A DNA stretch of 64,000 bases from Acholoe squamosa (GCA_949317995.1 OX439040.1:23989830-24053829), one strand, 5' to 3'; shown: positions 25,829 through 37,226, counted from the first letter of the stretch. The notes: a model not told the origin generated them from the letters alone. Numbers and translations are program-made.

Positions 25829-26489
25829 GTCATACAACATTTGGGTCAAGTTCAGGCCAAAAATGATTCTGATTGGTCCATGGCCAGCCAAAATACAGCC
25901 AAAAACATTGGAGGGGGTGTGGCACTTCTTGGTACAGCCACTCTCCAGGCAGACACCAGCCCCCCATATTGGCACAGCACTACACCACTCTCTGCTGGGA
26001 GAGTATGCTGGCTGTTCCAGTCAGTGGATACACCCCTTCAGACCTACATCCAGGACATGTAAACACATGGAGGAGGAGGCAGGTGGTAGAAAGGTTTTCC
26101 TGTGTGGGTTTACATGCAAAAATGATGTATTTAACCCCACCCATGGCCCTAGATGTAATGTGGTAATGGAATATTGATATAACAGTGTATGTTATGCTGT
26201 GTTTTGGTACTTTGTAAGCTGAAAAAGATCAGAAACTTGCATTTGTTTGGTTGGTTCTGGGGCCGACCCCACTGCCACTCCCCAGTCAGGACTGTCACTT
26301 TGAGTCAGGTGGGAGGGGCTAGCCTAATGTGTATGTGAATGTACATGTACATATTAAGGGAGGTGGGGTCATTTTTTTTCTTTGGCTGGGGGATCAAACC
26401 CAGGAATCAAGGGTCAGAGTAGATTGCAGGTCAGGTTCAGAGTGTGTTGATCAGTTGATGCAAGATTTTTTGGAAATATGAAAAACAAG

Positions 26490-26690
26490 AATAATGTGGC
26501 AAGGACCACGGATAGGAGTTGCCACTCTGCGGCCGACGTGTGACATCACGGCCGACATATGACGTCACAATTTGCGTCACAAGGTGACAATGACATCACG
26601 GACAAACCGAAAACATAATGAAGTTGCTATGGTCGCTGCGCTCCCGGCTGCTATGCAGCAAGCAACTCCAAAAAATATGAAAAAAAAAGT
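26490..26690 (+). repeat. Dispersed ~185 bp repeat, copy 1
   Basis: Shares GCAAGGACCACGGATAG, GACGTCACAA, ACAAACCGAAAACATAATGA and GGTCGCTGCGCTCCCGGC with 51060-51245 in the same order, with scattered differences. Confidence 0.8.
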
Positions 26691-26889
26691 TTAATTTTTT
26701 CTTTGGTTCATAACTTCATTGTAGATCTGCAAGAATACACTATATAGCTCTGTAAAACCTGTTCCTATAGCTTCGCTTAAATTCGCATGTATCATTTTCA
26801 TAGCAACACCCCCCTAAATTATTTTTGTTCTAAAATCTGATGCTGGATATTGCTTCTTGGGACTGGGGAGGTATACAAGCAAGGGAGAG

Positions 26890-27720
26890 CTTGCTCCCGA
26901 GCAGCGCAAAATATGTGACACGCACTGCAGCGCCCCCACCGGCCAGGAGAGCAAGCGCTGCGTTCCCGTGGCCAGCAGGCAAAACTCTGCTACGTGAGCT
27001 CGTCGATGTCAGTTTTGGATGAATTCTCTATCAACAAGGTAGAGATGGAATCGAAATGAAAGATGCCACCCCTTGTGCATATGTTTGACTAGATCCTGAC
27101 GCAATATAAGCAATATACCCCTCTGTAAATGTTGATAGGCCTGTTTTATTGTTGCTGATGTGGCCACGGTCAGCACTTCACCTAATTTTTGCCCATTCTA
27201 CCCCTTTCTTTCCCACACCAATTTCTGGAGGCAGAAGTCTGCACTTCCAAGCCCAGAAGGGTCATTCCTCTTTATCGCTGGTAAATAATTTTTACATCAT
27301 TCTGATCGTGAATATCATGGCTACAATCGTGGGTAGTTTGTTTTCAGTTTTGACATGTATAAGTGGTCGGAAAATGCACTTTACCGCGACATGCTGAAAG
27401 GGTATGTCAGAGTTCCTGCGGCCATGTGGAGAGTAATCTGAGCAGGGTGGTTTGACACCCAGACCCTTGTGCTTTCTACACTCTTCTAGTCCATGGAAAC
27501 TATCTACTAAATCGTGCCGTAAAGGGCAAAGAAGAAAACTTTATTTACTCAGAGAATACACTCAATTTCATCCATATTTTGAGATTTGCTAGACATGTTT
27601 ACATTGAGAGCTGCTGCCTTTCGCACTACATTGGTCTGCTGCGTTGCTTGCTCTCCCGGCCGGTGGGGGCGCTGCGGTGCACGTCACATGAGAAAATCTA
27701 CACTGGTGCGCTGCTCTCAG
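26890..27720. mobile_element. Putative TIR element
   Basis: GAGCAGCGC ... GCAGCGCCCCCACCGGCC.GG followed by AGAGCAAGC at 26899-26972 recurs inverted at 27640-27715. The 660 bp between the arms has no transposase-like frame, so it would be non-autonomous. Confidence 0.5.
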
Positions 27721-27769
27721 CTAAGTACTCGGGGAGTGGAGATAGCGCAGGCGGAGTCAGCTATCCCGT

Positions 27770-28960
27770 GAGGATATACGTCTATGTTGGGACCAAAACC
27801 TACATTTTGGTGTATTGTAGGTATGTGAACATCGGCACCACTACGAGCATGGACGTGTGTCAATACATTCTGAGACGCTTTTTAGGGGGTGTACACAAGT
27901 AGCTCTCAGTTATTAGGCTATAAATATGGTTTAAGTTGATGCATCAATTCACTTTAAAATTCTAATATTATGTACATAAGATTCTCTGTGCTGTCATTAC
28001 CTTAATTTCAAGGAGGTATTGGTAGTTAATTAATTACAGCTTAATTAAGATGAACATCAACTTCTACTGATAACCTTTACCTCATGGCAAGTAAGAGGAG
28101 CATTCAAAATATCATAAGGAGTTAAATTAAACACTTAAGATGATGTATGTCAAGTTTGAAGAGGATTGAACAGTGTGCACATACCTATCTAAGCTCCTCA
28201 GATTTTCTCATTGATTAATTTCTAAGGTTTTTTCAAACTTTTTTCTTCAAAGATTCATAATTTCTGTTGTATACATCATAGAGACACAGAAAAGGTTGCA
28301 AAATGTCTGCAAGATTAAGAGCTTTCAGAATATATATAGTTTAGGGTAATAGAAACGTGTTAAAATTTGAGTAAAATACATGGATGTGATCACAGACCAT
28401 CTCTCTTTGTAAAGTTTAAAATTATGACAAAAATCTGCCCAACCTTGTCTCATGAAAGGTCTCCTCACAGCCTCAAATATTACTTGATTTCAAAAATTCC
28501 AAAAGACTTATATTTCTCACATGCCCCTTAATACAGCTAGGGTAAAGCCAAATATGTAATAATGACTTGATTTTTCATTCACATACCTATGTATTGCAAT
28601 ACTCAGTATTGGCAATAGTGTATTGGTCGATTGCCTATCAAATTATTAAATATGATATCACCACTAAATCCCCGTTCAATATACTGTATAACTACCTGGT
28701 GGCACTTGCAGAATTGGTCCATGTTAATCGCCTGCATATAAGTCGAGGTATCAATGATAACCGACTTTGAAACGACATTGTCCCGAAATGTGTATTCTGT
28801 GCTGTGCCCTCAGTGGGCGACAATAGGGGTTGTAATGATGGCAGGTTACAAAATATGTCGTAAATCTATGTTTACGTAATCTGCCAACTGCATTTTGATA
28901 TTCCGATTGGGGACTGTGATGTAACCATACAAAAAAAGGACCATTACTTGGTGAATCCAA
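27770..28960. other. Intergenic upstream of TOP3A, nothing coding
   Basis: AT-rich; no gene, RNA gene or clear repeat recognised. Confidence 0.4.
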
Positions 28961-28971
28961 GTTATTAGAAA

Positions 28972-29024
28972 TGTCGGATATTATCGTAAAATAATATCCG
29001 ACAATCGGCAAAAGTAAGATGGCG
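28972..29024. promoter_or_regulatory. Palindrome and YY1-like site upstream of TOP3A
   Basis: A perfect inverted repeat (TGTCGGATATTAT, six-base spacer, ATAATATCCGACA; 28972-29003) is followed by AAGATGGCG (29016-29024), a YY1 core often found near start sites of TATA-less promoters. Both lie 110-165 bp before the first TOP3A start codon. The role is inferred. Confidence 0.4.
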
Positions 29025-29134
29025 CGTGTTTTGAGTTTTGGCATGTCTGATGAAAAAAACAATATGATGTAATTTTGCGCCTTTCTATCAGATTGAAAGG
29101 TATTGTGTATTCTGATATAGAATGGAAAATTGAA

Positions 29135-29263
29135 ATGTTCAGGATTTGGGCCAGGAAGTGCTCCACTACTGCCAACACTATGGTTCGGATTCTGAATGTC
29201 GCGGAGAAAAACGATGCAGCCAAGTCTCTCTCCGAGCTCATGTCAAGGGGAAGGTACAGAAAG
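29135..29263 (+). CDS. TOP3A: TOP3A exon 1
   Basis: Two starts are plausible. Met at 29135 (MFRIWARKCSTTANT) gives a basic, Ser/Thr-rich leader that looks like a mitochondrial targeting peptide; Met at 29180 begins right at the Toprim domain (MVRILNVAEKNDAAK). Vertebrate TOP3A likewise makes mitochondrial and nuclear forms from two Mets. A further upstream Met (29075) is in frame but gives no obvious benefit. VAEKNDAAK holds the catalytic Glu-Lys region of Toprim. The exon ends AGAAAG before GCAAGT, a GC donor. Confidence 0.9.
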
Positions 29264-29469
29264 GCAAGTCAACTTTAACAGTTGGTCTACTTCAAATTCA
29301 AGTAGCATGGTGCTTCATGTCATGGATTTCCTGACTTTCAAACAAATCCGTGAAAATAGAGTTCACATATTCTAGACTAGACTAGTCTAGACAAACAGGG
29401 CAGATATAGAGACAGGTTAGGCACTTACCTACCCTCAGTGCATGTTCTGCTGCGGTGAAGGTGTGAAAC

Positions 29470-29657
29470 TGAGTGAGTGAGTGAGTAATAGATGTTTAAC
29501 GCCATTTCGACAGCTAAGGTCATATTCATGGCGAGAACGACATTACACAATTTCACAGAGGAATGTGTCAGTGCCCGCGCATATGTGCACCACACACATC
29601 CTGAGGGGATAGGAAAGATGAGAAGTAGACCCTTTTAAGTGGGCTAGGGAAGCCCAG
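29470..29657 (+). repeat. Dispersed SINE/MITE-like repeat, copy 4
   Basis: Starts TGAGTGAGTGAGTGAGTAAT, then GCCATTTCGACAGC, GTGCCCGCGCATATGTGCAC and ends GTGGGCTAGGGAAGCCC. Best preserved copy of the family. Confidence 0.8.
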
Positions 29658-29998
29658 CTCTCCTTTCTTTGACAGCTCATTGTGTAGCTATTTATTGGAG
29701 GATCTTAACAAACATGGGCTCATCTTAAAGAGATTAATATGAATATGGGTTTAATATTTATTTCATGTTGGTATGCCCGATATACTGACGGCTCATAGAT
29801 CTAGCACTCGAGGGCCGTATCTCACACCCCCCGTGCGATAACCCGCGAAAATATCACACGCCGAGGTCACGTGACCATTTGATGACGTCATAGCTCCAAG
29901 ATGGCGATGTAAACAATGCGCACGGGGATTCATTCTGGTAAATTCTATTGTAATTCAGCAGTTTTAGATCAAAATAACATGAAATAAATGCAAATGAA

Positions 29999-30133
29999 CA
30001 CTCGTGGGGAGAATTTTCGAGGGTTATCTCACTTTCCGATCAGGTGCCGCATTGCACTCCGCCCTGCGGGCGTCGTGCGATACGGCACCTGATCGGCGCG
30101 TGAGATAACCCTCGAAAATTCTCCCCACTCGTG
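29999..30133. repeat. Long palindrome, ~65 bp arms
   Basis: CACTCGTGGGGAGAATTTTC ... GATCAGGTGCCG on the left is matched inverted on the right almost without spacer, centred near 30066. A related degenerate motif (CGTGCGATAACCCGCGAAAAT) at about 29838-29860 suggests a larger foldback element. Confidence 0.85.
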
Positions 30134-30635
30134 AACATTTGCCTATGAATCTATATGAGAAATAATTGATGCAGGCAAACATTCCATTCTCCCCAAGTGA
30201 AGTTAACCCATAATTTTGAGTGCAGAGCTATAGCAGGTAGCAGGAGAGCTGGACTGGAGATGTTACTGCTGTGGTGGTTCTCAGGATTCTGAGATGGATG
30301 GACCTCCTACTGGGGGCCTTATATCCCAACTCTGGGGCTGATTGCCATGTCTCCACCACAGTAGAGTTACATGATTGTTAAGGGATGCATCCTTTGAACT
30401 GTGAAAAGTCGCAGCGGAAAAATCGTGGCGCCCTGATTGGTCAAAACATGGTCACATGACATTTTAATGCGGGTGTGCATTACGGTGCCAGGGCCCCGTT
30501 AATATAATTCCCAGGTCAGAATATATGTCCATGTATTGAACCTATATTCTATATCAGTTTTCATTTTGCCTCAAAGTTTCTCAGAAGCTGAGAAAATTGA
30601 ATATGAAAAGTTGGATGTAGTTGTTTTAGGAACAC

Positions 30636-31161
30636 TACCGTAATCTCCCACGTATAAGACGCGTCCTCTACGCCAAACAAATGCCTTGTGCGTCTTATAG
30701 GATTTCTTCAAGTTGGGGGTGCGTCTTATACGCGGGGTTTTCCAACATCTCATTTGGGAAAATGCGCCAATGACAGCTTGAACTCATAGCGCCAGCACCG
30801 CGGCAGGCCGGGAGCTGTCGACGCGCTCGGCGGGTTTGACGCCGACCGTGTGCCGATGACAGCTTGAACTCATAGAGCCTGCACCGCGGCAGACCGGGAG
30901 GTGTCGACGGGCGCTCGGCGGGTTTGACGCCGACCGTGTGCCGATGACAGCTTGAACTCATAGCGCCTGGGGGTGGGGGGTGGGGGGGTGCGTCTTATAC
31001 GCGAACCCCCCCCCTTGGTGAGTTGGGGGGCGTCTTGTATGGGGGGTTTTCTAAATATCGATCCAGGGAGGTTGGATGCGTCCTCTACGCGAACCAGCCT
31101 ACCGTGAGTTTGGGGAGCGTCTTCTACGCGCACCGCGTCTTCTACGCAGGAGATTACGGTA
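30636..31161. mobile_element. MITE 'CCGTAATCTCCCGCG' family, copy 5
   Basis: A 526 bp TA-bounded copy with TIRs, containing three blocks starting GATGACAGCTTGAACTCATA, as in the composite copy at 17.1 kb. Confidence 0.8.
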
Positions 31162-31163
31162 GT

Positions 31164-31250
31164 TGGGGACCATCCACAAATGATGTCATGGTAGAGGGGG
31201 AGAGGGGGTCAGGCCAGGCATAATATGACGGAATCGATTTTTCATATACC
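31164..31250 (+). repeat. Small dispersed repeat abutting the MITE
   Basis: GGGGACCATCCACAAATGAT ... GAGAGGGGGTCAGGCCAGGC matches the inverted stretch at about 20435-20515. Confidence 0.55.
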
Positions 31251-31780
31251 TTCAGCATTGCAAAATTGGCAAAAAAAACAAAACATGAAGAGGGTGGGAG
31301 GAGGGGGGGGGATAAGAAATGGTCAAATTTTGTGATCCTGGGACTTGGTGTCTGCCAGCAGTCTCACTATCCCCGTGAAGGGTGAGTAATTATCTAATAA
31401 CAAGGACTCCACTCTACAGGTAATAGATCTAGTATAGAGGGTTGTTGGCCCACATAGGCCTCTAAATAGAACCAGTCATGGAAGACTGCTCTGCCCTATA
31501 TTACTTGTACCACACTATGAATAGAACCAATCAACCTGCAGCTCACTAGACCCATGTCTAAAAGACCATACTTTGTTATTACACGATTTCTGTGATTCTG
31601 AGTGCTTTCCCTGGATATTCCCATGCACATACCTGTTGATATTGCATGGCATGATGCATGCATCATGACTTTTGTAAGGTGTGCGGTTATCCAAAGATAA
31701 CCTAGTGCGGTTATCCATGGATAACATGCACACCTTACATGTCATATATTACATGTTAAAACCTAGGAAATTTTCATTGC

Positions 31781-31849
31781 CAGGGTAGGGGTCGTCCCTG
31801 CAGTCTCCTGATCTGAAATCCAACTCCCTATGCATTGCGCCACAGGGAC
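31781..31849 (-). repeat. tRNA-Arg-like sequence (tRNA-derived SINE head or pseudogene)
   Basis: The minus strand reads GTCCCTGTGGCGCAATGCAT ... TTGGATTTCAGATCAG ... GGGACGACCCC. The A box (TGGCGCAATG) and the layout follow tRNA-Arg, but the acceptor stem and B box are degraded, so it is not called as a working tRNA. Confidence 0.5.
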
Positions 31850-31923
31850 TGACGAGAATAGCAGCAGTAGAATTAAGTTAGGATTACACCACAGTGGTCA
31901 GAGCTGCCTGTCCCATAGCTACA

Positions 31924-32032
31924 TACCATATTTCCCCGTTTATAAGCCAAGGCTTGTATTAGTACTGCCTACCACATAAACCTCCTTACTAAGTGGCAAA
32001 TTGACCAGGCCTTTACACGAGGATATACGGTA
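31924..32032. mobile_element. Short TA-bounded MITE (109 bp)
   Basis: Ends TACCATATTTCCCCGTTTAT and, inverted, TACCGTATATCCTCGTGTA. The TIR resembles but is distinct from the CCGTAATCTCCCGCG family. Confidence 0.5.
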
Positions 32033-32085
32033 CTGCTAGACGGGTTCAAACCAAGCCAGCAGCTGCCGGGCGCCGAGGTGTGTGA

Positions 32086-32156
32086 ATTGATGGTCTAGTG
32101 GTAAGCGCATTGTGCTCAGCTTCTAGAGGTAGGTGGGACGAGTCCCGTTCCGACCG
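32086..32156 (+). repeat. tRNA-like sequence (SINE head or pseudogene)
   Basis: TGATGGTCTAGTGGTAAGCG is a good tRNA A box/D arm, and GGGACGAGTCCCGTTCC resembles a T arm with B box. The anticodon stem is poor, so it is probably tRNA-derived rather than functional. Confidence 0.45.
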
Positions 32157-32204
32157 AACGTTTCTTTTTCACTGTGTGTTTTCTTCTAATTAAATTGCAC
32201 CACT

Positions 32205-32585
32205 ATGGAATTCGCTCTGACAACTAAAATATGCCTGAAAGTACCTCATATTACAAACACAAATTTCATACACAATATTACTGGTTGTAATAAATTAATA
32301 GACAGAAGATTTGCTCATACTATAAACTATATGTATAGTCGCTCGAGATCCTTGGATTATATGATTGTAAATAGATTACAAACCAGACAACATGATGCCC
32401 CTTTATGTAAAACAATTACTCCAAATTGTCTCTCTTATATCAGAAGTGTGGAGTTTCATGGTGCCATAACATGGAATGCTTTAACATGTGGTAGAAGGAA
32501 TGCTGAAACCTTAGAAATATGTAAAAATGACACAAGAAAATATCTTAAATCCCTTCTACCATACAATCAACCTGTACTAAATTAA
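32205..32585 (+). pseudogene. LINE RT C-terminal remnant
   Basis: An open frame of 126 codons in which ITPNCLSYIRSVEFHGAITW NAL and the following TLEICKNDTRKYLKSLLP match the end of non-LTR retrotransposon RTs (the 'xWNxL...FKxxL' tail). The catalytic region is absent, so this is a 5'-truncated insertion. A likely LINE 3' UTR follows to about 33260, where GGCAATAAAG and an A-rich end occur. Confidence 0.6.
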
Positions 32586-33037
32586 TGTACCTTACATTCT
32601 TACATACATTATCAGATCCTCTCCTCATACCCTGTCAAATTTATATCCTTTATTTTCTAGTGTCTAGTTTCTTACTTTATTAAATGATTAAATAAGCTAG
32701 GACCAGAAGGATCAACCCATAACACTAATCTAGTGGGGATGAGGTCCATAGCCTTCTTTTTGACACATGAATTATATACAGTTATTAAGTACCTGATACA
32801 AATTTTCACTGTTTTCTCTGTATTACTTAATACCTTTGATCTATGCTGGATATCCCATAAATTTAGAGCGGAATACCAGTCTAACTGCTTTTGCCTCAAG
32901 ATTATGATTTGCTACTATGTATATATGAAGTCACTCCTAATCAAATGTACTAAATGTGTGGTTATAAAACCGAAACTATATATCCTAAGAATTAAAGGTG
33001 GAAGACCTGATGAGGCTTCCACCTTGTGTGTGTTTAG

Positions 33038-33092
<55 letters not shown>
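33038..33092. repeat. (TA)n microsatellite
   Basis: About 26 TA units. Confidence 0.95.
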
Positions 33093-33096
<4 letters not shown>

Positions 33097-34408
33097 CTTC
33101 TAAACCAAAGTACAAACTATGTGAAATGATGTACTAAGCATATGTACTTTGAAAATGAATACCAGCAATTACCGTACGAATGGACTGAACGAGACCATTA
33201 ACTAAGGTGTTAACATTGAATTTGTACCGATAACATACCCTATTGGCAATAAAGATATTTAAAACAAAAAAACTATGGCAGGCTTTGAGTCCAGGGGAAG
33301 GGGAACGATTTTTGTTTTCAACTTGTATTTATTGTCAGTTGGCCATTTATGTAGACATTGCCAGGTTTTGTCCGCTGTAGACTTGACCATGGCTTTAGAA
33401 CCCTTACACCCTTAGCTCTTGAATATTTTGTGGATTCATAGGATTATACAGGGACTGGTCTAGCCTTTTATTATTGGCTATTAGTGCTAGGACAAAGAAA
33501 GTCTACTCACCCTGCATATAGGTGTGAAAACCTATTTTAACCCTTTAAAGCACTGGTGTCTGTTTCTATAATTTGATTGGCGGAAATTAATCATGAAGAC
33601 GAATTGACATTACAGCTATGCTGTGCCTTCTTAGATTTCTTATCATTTAAATTTCTTTAAATTTAACAATTATCCCCTTGTTGATTTTCTATTGAATATC
33701 TATTGATTAATCGTGTAATAAAATAAATAGTTAATGGATATGTCATGACTTGTGACTGATATCCAACAATAACATGCAACTCGGGGGCTTCAAAAGTTGG
33801 CTAAGTTCAGTCGAACATTGGACATTTACACCTACCTCAAGAACAAGCTTATTGGGTGTATCTGATGCCCCTTGATCCCATCTCTAAATTGGTACCACTA
33901 TGGTATCGCTTTGATACATAGGAGGTGCACAAAACGGCGCAAACTTAGAGTGTTGCACACCACAGCTTCCTGCCCACTTTTGAGGCTATTTGCATCCCTT
34001 TTTCCCCCTTTTCATTGCAACAAGATGGCCTTGCGCCCTATAATTTGTGACATGTGGGGAAATCAGGGACCTCCATGTTATAGTAGCATTACCAGACCTC
34101 ATTTTCAAATACATACAAACTTTGTTATACCCTTTGTGCTAGTGCACACCGTTACATGGATCATAAAATCCATTGAAATTTTGCCTCTATCCCAACTAGA
34201 ATGGAAATTATTAAAGATTATAGACACTGAGAACTTGCCATGTATTGGAGGTAAAGCCTCATAGGATGGCACTCATACATGGGACCCCTTGATAGGGAGT
34301 TACACTGGCCATTGTTATAATGGGATTTTTCAATCTCAGGTTTGGCGTTAAGCTTGATGTTAAAGGTACCTGTATTTACCTTCTCTTTTTTTTATTTGTT
34401 TGTTGCAG

Positions 34409-34545
34409 AGAGAAGGATTTTCGAAGTATAACAAAATATATGAGTTTGAGTACAACATTTTGAATCAACAAAATGTGACAATGACGATGACATCTGTTTC
34501 TGGCCACTTGCTTAATCATGAGTTTGCTGCCGGGTACAGAAAATG
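34409..34545 (+). CDS. TOP3A: TOP3A exon 2
   Basis: Encodes REGFSKYNKIYEFEYNIL ... VSGHLLNHEFAAGYRK and the first two bases of Trp. VTMTMTSVSGHLL is the second conserved block of Toprim. Donor GTAAGT at 34546. Confidence 0.95.
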
Positions 34546-34797
34546 GTAAGTGGTGATTCCAGTTCAGTAATTAATGTAATGCCTCGCTTATAAAGTGCAG
34601 AATATACAGGAGGATTGGTCCTTAGTGCACCTCATAGAATCAGCCAGAGGTATGGTTGCGCCTGATAATTTACCAATAGATTAGTATGGAGGGACCGACC
34701 ATAAATGACGTCATGTGGCAGCGAGTACCTATACATAGACTATTTTAAAAGTGTGACAAAGGGCAAGGGAAACAAGAAGGACGTCAGGGGACCGCAC

Positions 34798-34799
<2 letters not shown>

Positions 34800-34868
<69 letters not shown>
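34800..34868. repeat. (TA)n microsatellite
   Basis: About 34 uninterrupted TA units. Confidence 0.95.
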
Positions 34869-34872
<4 letters not shown>

Positions 34873-35235
34873 AGTAGGGAGACGAAAGGGATGTGTCATA
34901 CCATGGAAACCCACTTGCTTGGTGGAAGGCTTTACTCATAAGTTCCCTCAATTTTGAAAATCACCTCAATTTCCTAAAAAATTCTAAGAAGTCACCTCCC
35001 TACACCTCACCCTGAGAATTATGAAATGATTTTATTATTCATAGATCGCTTAAGACATGCATTCAGTACCCAGATCACCTTCAGTGCAGGCCTGAATATC
35101 ATATGACTCACGAGAGGGGAGCATTTACTTCCATGTGACCTACAGTTTGTTTGCCTAATCAAACCAGTAGGTGACAGGCCTGTCAATACCCCATAGTAGC
35201 CCCTTCCCCTTGTAGTAGAGCACATGCATGCCATC

Positions 35236-35425
35236 TATTGCAAAAATGGTAAACTAAATTCACCACATAGCAACAAAGAGAGAAAAATCATTTCAACCAA
35301 TCACATCTCAGCACTAATTCAGTGCAGACAGCCAAAGGAATATGCTAATGAGTTCCATTCGTGGTCTAACAGAGAATGTAGACGATCTCTGCTCTATCTC
35401 ATCTAGGGAGAATTATGGAAATAAA
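35236..35425 (+). repeat. Dispersed ~190 bp repeat, forward copy
   Basis: Shares CAACAAAGAGAGAAAAATCA-type, ATATGCTAATGAG and CTAACAGAGAATG motifs in order with the reverse complement of 53165-53350. Confidence 0.75.
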
Positions 35426-36807
35426 GAAAGATTATTAACTCGAAAGACGAGTTATAAGAGTCGGGTAAAAAAAGACACGTTTTTGGTCTGGAGTGGTGGA
35501 AATAATTGATGAATTTGCCATCATTTGATCCGTATGCGCGTCTCTATTATTGTAAAAATGGTCGTTATTAATTCTTTTTTTCAATTATTCACTGTTATAA
35601 TAAAGAAATATGATAAAGAAAGGCAAGAGCATATCATTTGAATCGATATGTTTGATTAAAGATATAAAAAATTACGTGTTCGCCCTGTCGTTAATTTGCA
35701 TCACAAAGCCGTGGTCGTGCAAATCGAGCCAAATAACCATGGAAATTGGGTCGAGCATGCGCAGATAGAACCAAAATCCAACATGGTGGACAGCACGACG
35801 ATCGACTTGTGGGGCTATAACAGTAAAAAGATAGGGTATATTCAATTCAATTTGATTGATATTGCCAAAGATGCATGGATTATATTCAAAAAGCCATTAA
35901 TTTCAAGTTAAATCAATAGAATATATCATTTCTCCATCGAAAATGCTACTTCCGGCAAGGAGGGGCCGCGCATGCGCACAGAACATCAAAATCCAAAATG
36001 GCGGACAGCGAGACGATCGACTCACAGTGCCATGCAAACTGCTGGATTATAACAAAATGGAGGAGAATTACACTGTCTCATGTGTTTTTATGGTTAATAT
36101 GGATCATTATTCAAGACCTGCTTAACTTGCCAGGAGAGGAGTTATTTGCCAATGAAACATACGAGCGATAATGGATGCATTGTCGATAGGTTTAACCATT
36201 GACAGTGATAATGCTCGTAGAAAACATGAGGTTGGTATCAGAAGGGGCCTAAAAGAAGAGATTAAGTGCCCTTTCGAGTTACTTTCATTGCAAAATGCTG
36301 TCCTATATTTGATATAACAGATTGTCTCCATAAAAATCGTCAAAAGACCGTGATGACATTTACGGATAGCCCCTAAAGTTAAATTGGTCAAAATCAAATC
36401 CCAGATCATAGCTTTTCCTTCCACTCATGGTGGGCCTTACCCTCAGCAGGCCTCCTTGTGCTTGAGGTAATACAGTAACCCTTTAACTTAAATGACAGCT
36501 TTTGCAATGTTCCTTTGGTTCGTTGTGCCAATGCTTTGGAAGTGAATCAACCTTGTAGGGTTAGCACATTGCTGCTTGCATAAATATAGCACATGTATTA
36601 GTGTGTTACCGTAAACTCTTGCATATGTGCTGTAATATCAATGATGATGTAAGTTAGTTTTGTAGGCAAAGTGATATACTTCAAGGTGCAATCATACATT
36701 AATTCTCTTCAGCAGTTGAAAGACAGGTGTGAATATTGAGGTACCTGTGTAATTTTAGTCCTTAGAATGATTAAGTGGCTTCAGCAAGTTTTCTTATGCT
36801 GTTCAAG

Positions 36808-36883
36808 GTATTCATGTAACCCAGTGATGCTCTTTGAGGCTCCTGTATCCAGACAATGTCCAGAGGACTCCCAGAATATCAAG
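36808..36883 (+). CDS. TOP3A: TOP3A exon 3
   Basis: Completes Trp and encodes YSCNPVMLFEAPVSRQCPED and SQNIK. Acceptor TTCAAG, donor GTGAGT. Confidence 0.93.
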
Positions 36884-37226
36884 GTGAGTGCAGAGAACGA
36901 GTATAACTTTACTTTACAACCTAAAGGGATAGAGATGGCGAAAGCCATTTGTCTAAGCTGTATCAATGCTGGATAGAGCTCTAGATATTTGTGCTAAAAC
37001 TATGGGAACCTATTTCCTTGATGATGCACTCCCAGGTTTGGTGGTGTTTCGGGTTTTAGAACTTACTGGTACTGGCCCTCCCTCGAAGTTGGGGTTACAG
37101 CTTATAGATACCACGCTTGAGGGTTTTACGGTAAACCGTAACTATGTCGCATTTAAGCAGTTTGCTACCACAATCAAAATTAGGACCTGTATAGTTCTAC
37201 ATTCTACACCTACTGCTCCCACACAG

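Larger units (their letters stand above)
29264..34408 (+). other. TOP3A intron 1 (GC-AG)
   Basis: Starts GCAAGT at 29264 and ends TTTGTTGCAG. A nearby GT (GGTACAG, 29254) would put exon 2 out of frame, whereas the GC site keeps it in frame and gives the conserved RYRK-REGFSK junction. The intron holds a SINE-like copy, a palindrome, a MITE, two tRNA-like sequences, a LINE tail and a TA microsatellite. The plus-strand open frame 33872-34264 has no recognisable content and is not called. Confidence 0.85.
34546..36807 (+). other. TOP3A intron 2
   Basis: Contains a TA microsatellite (34800-34868), a dispersed repeat at 35236-35425 whose inverted partner lies in intron 11, and a diverged duplication (35750-35835 and 35965-36062). 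No gene supported. Confidence 0.7.

Noticed and set aside
29075-29137. Upstream Met (29075) as TOP3A start
   Set aside because: Possible in frame, but the added residues (MRLSIRLKGIVYSDIEWKIE) contain acids and do not match the expected leader; Met 29135 fits a targeting peptide better.
32086-32156. Functional tRNA gene
   Set aside because: A and B boxes are recognisable but the acceptor and anticodon stems do not pair convincingly.
33872-34264. 130-codon plus-strand open frame in TOP3A intron 1
   Set aside because: No recognisable domain, no splice or promoter context, lies in intron.
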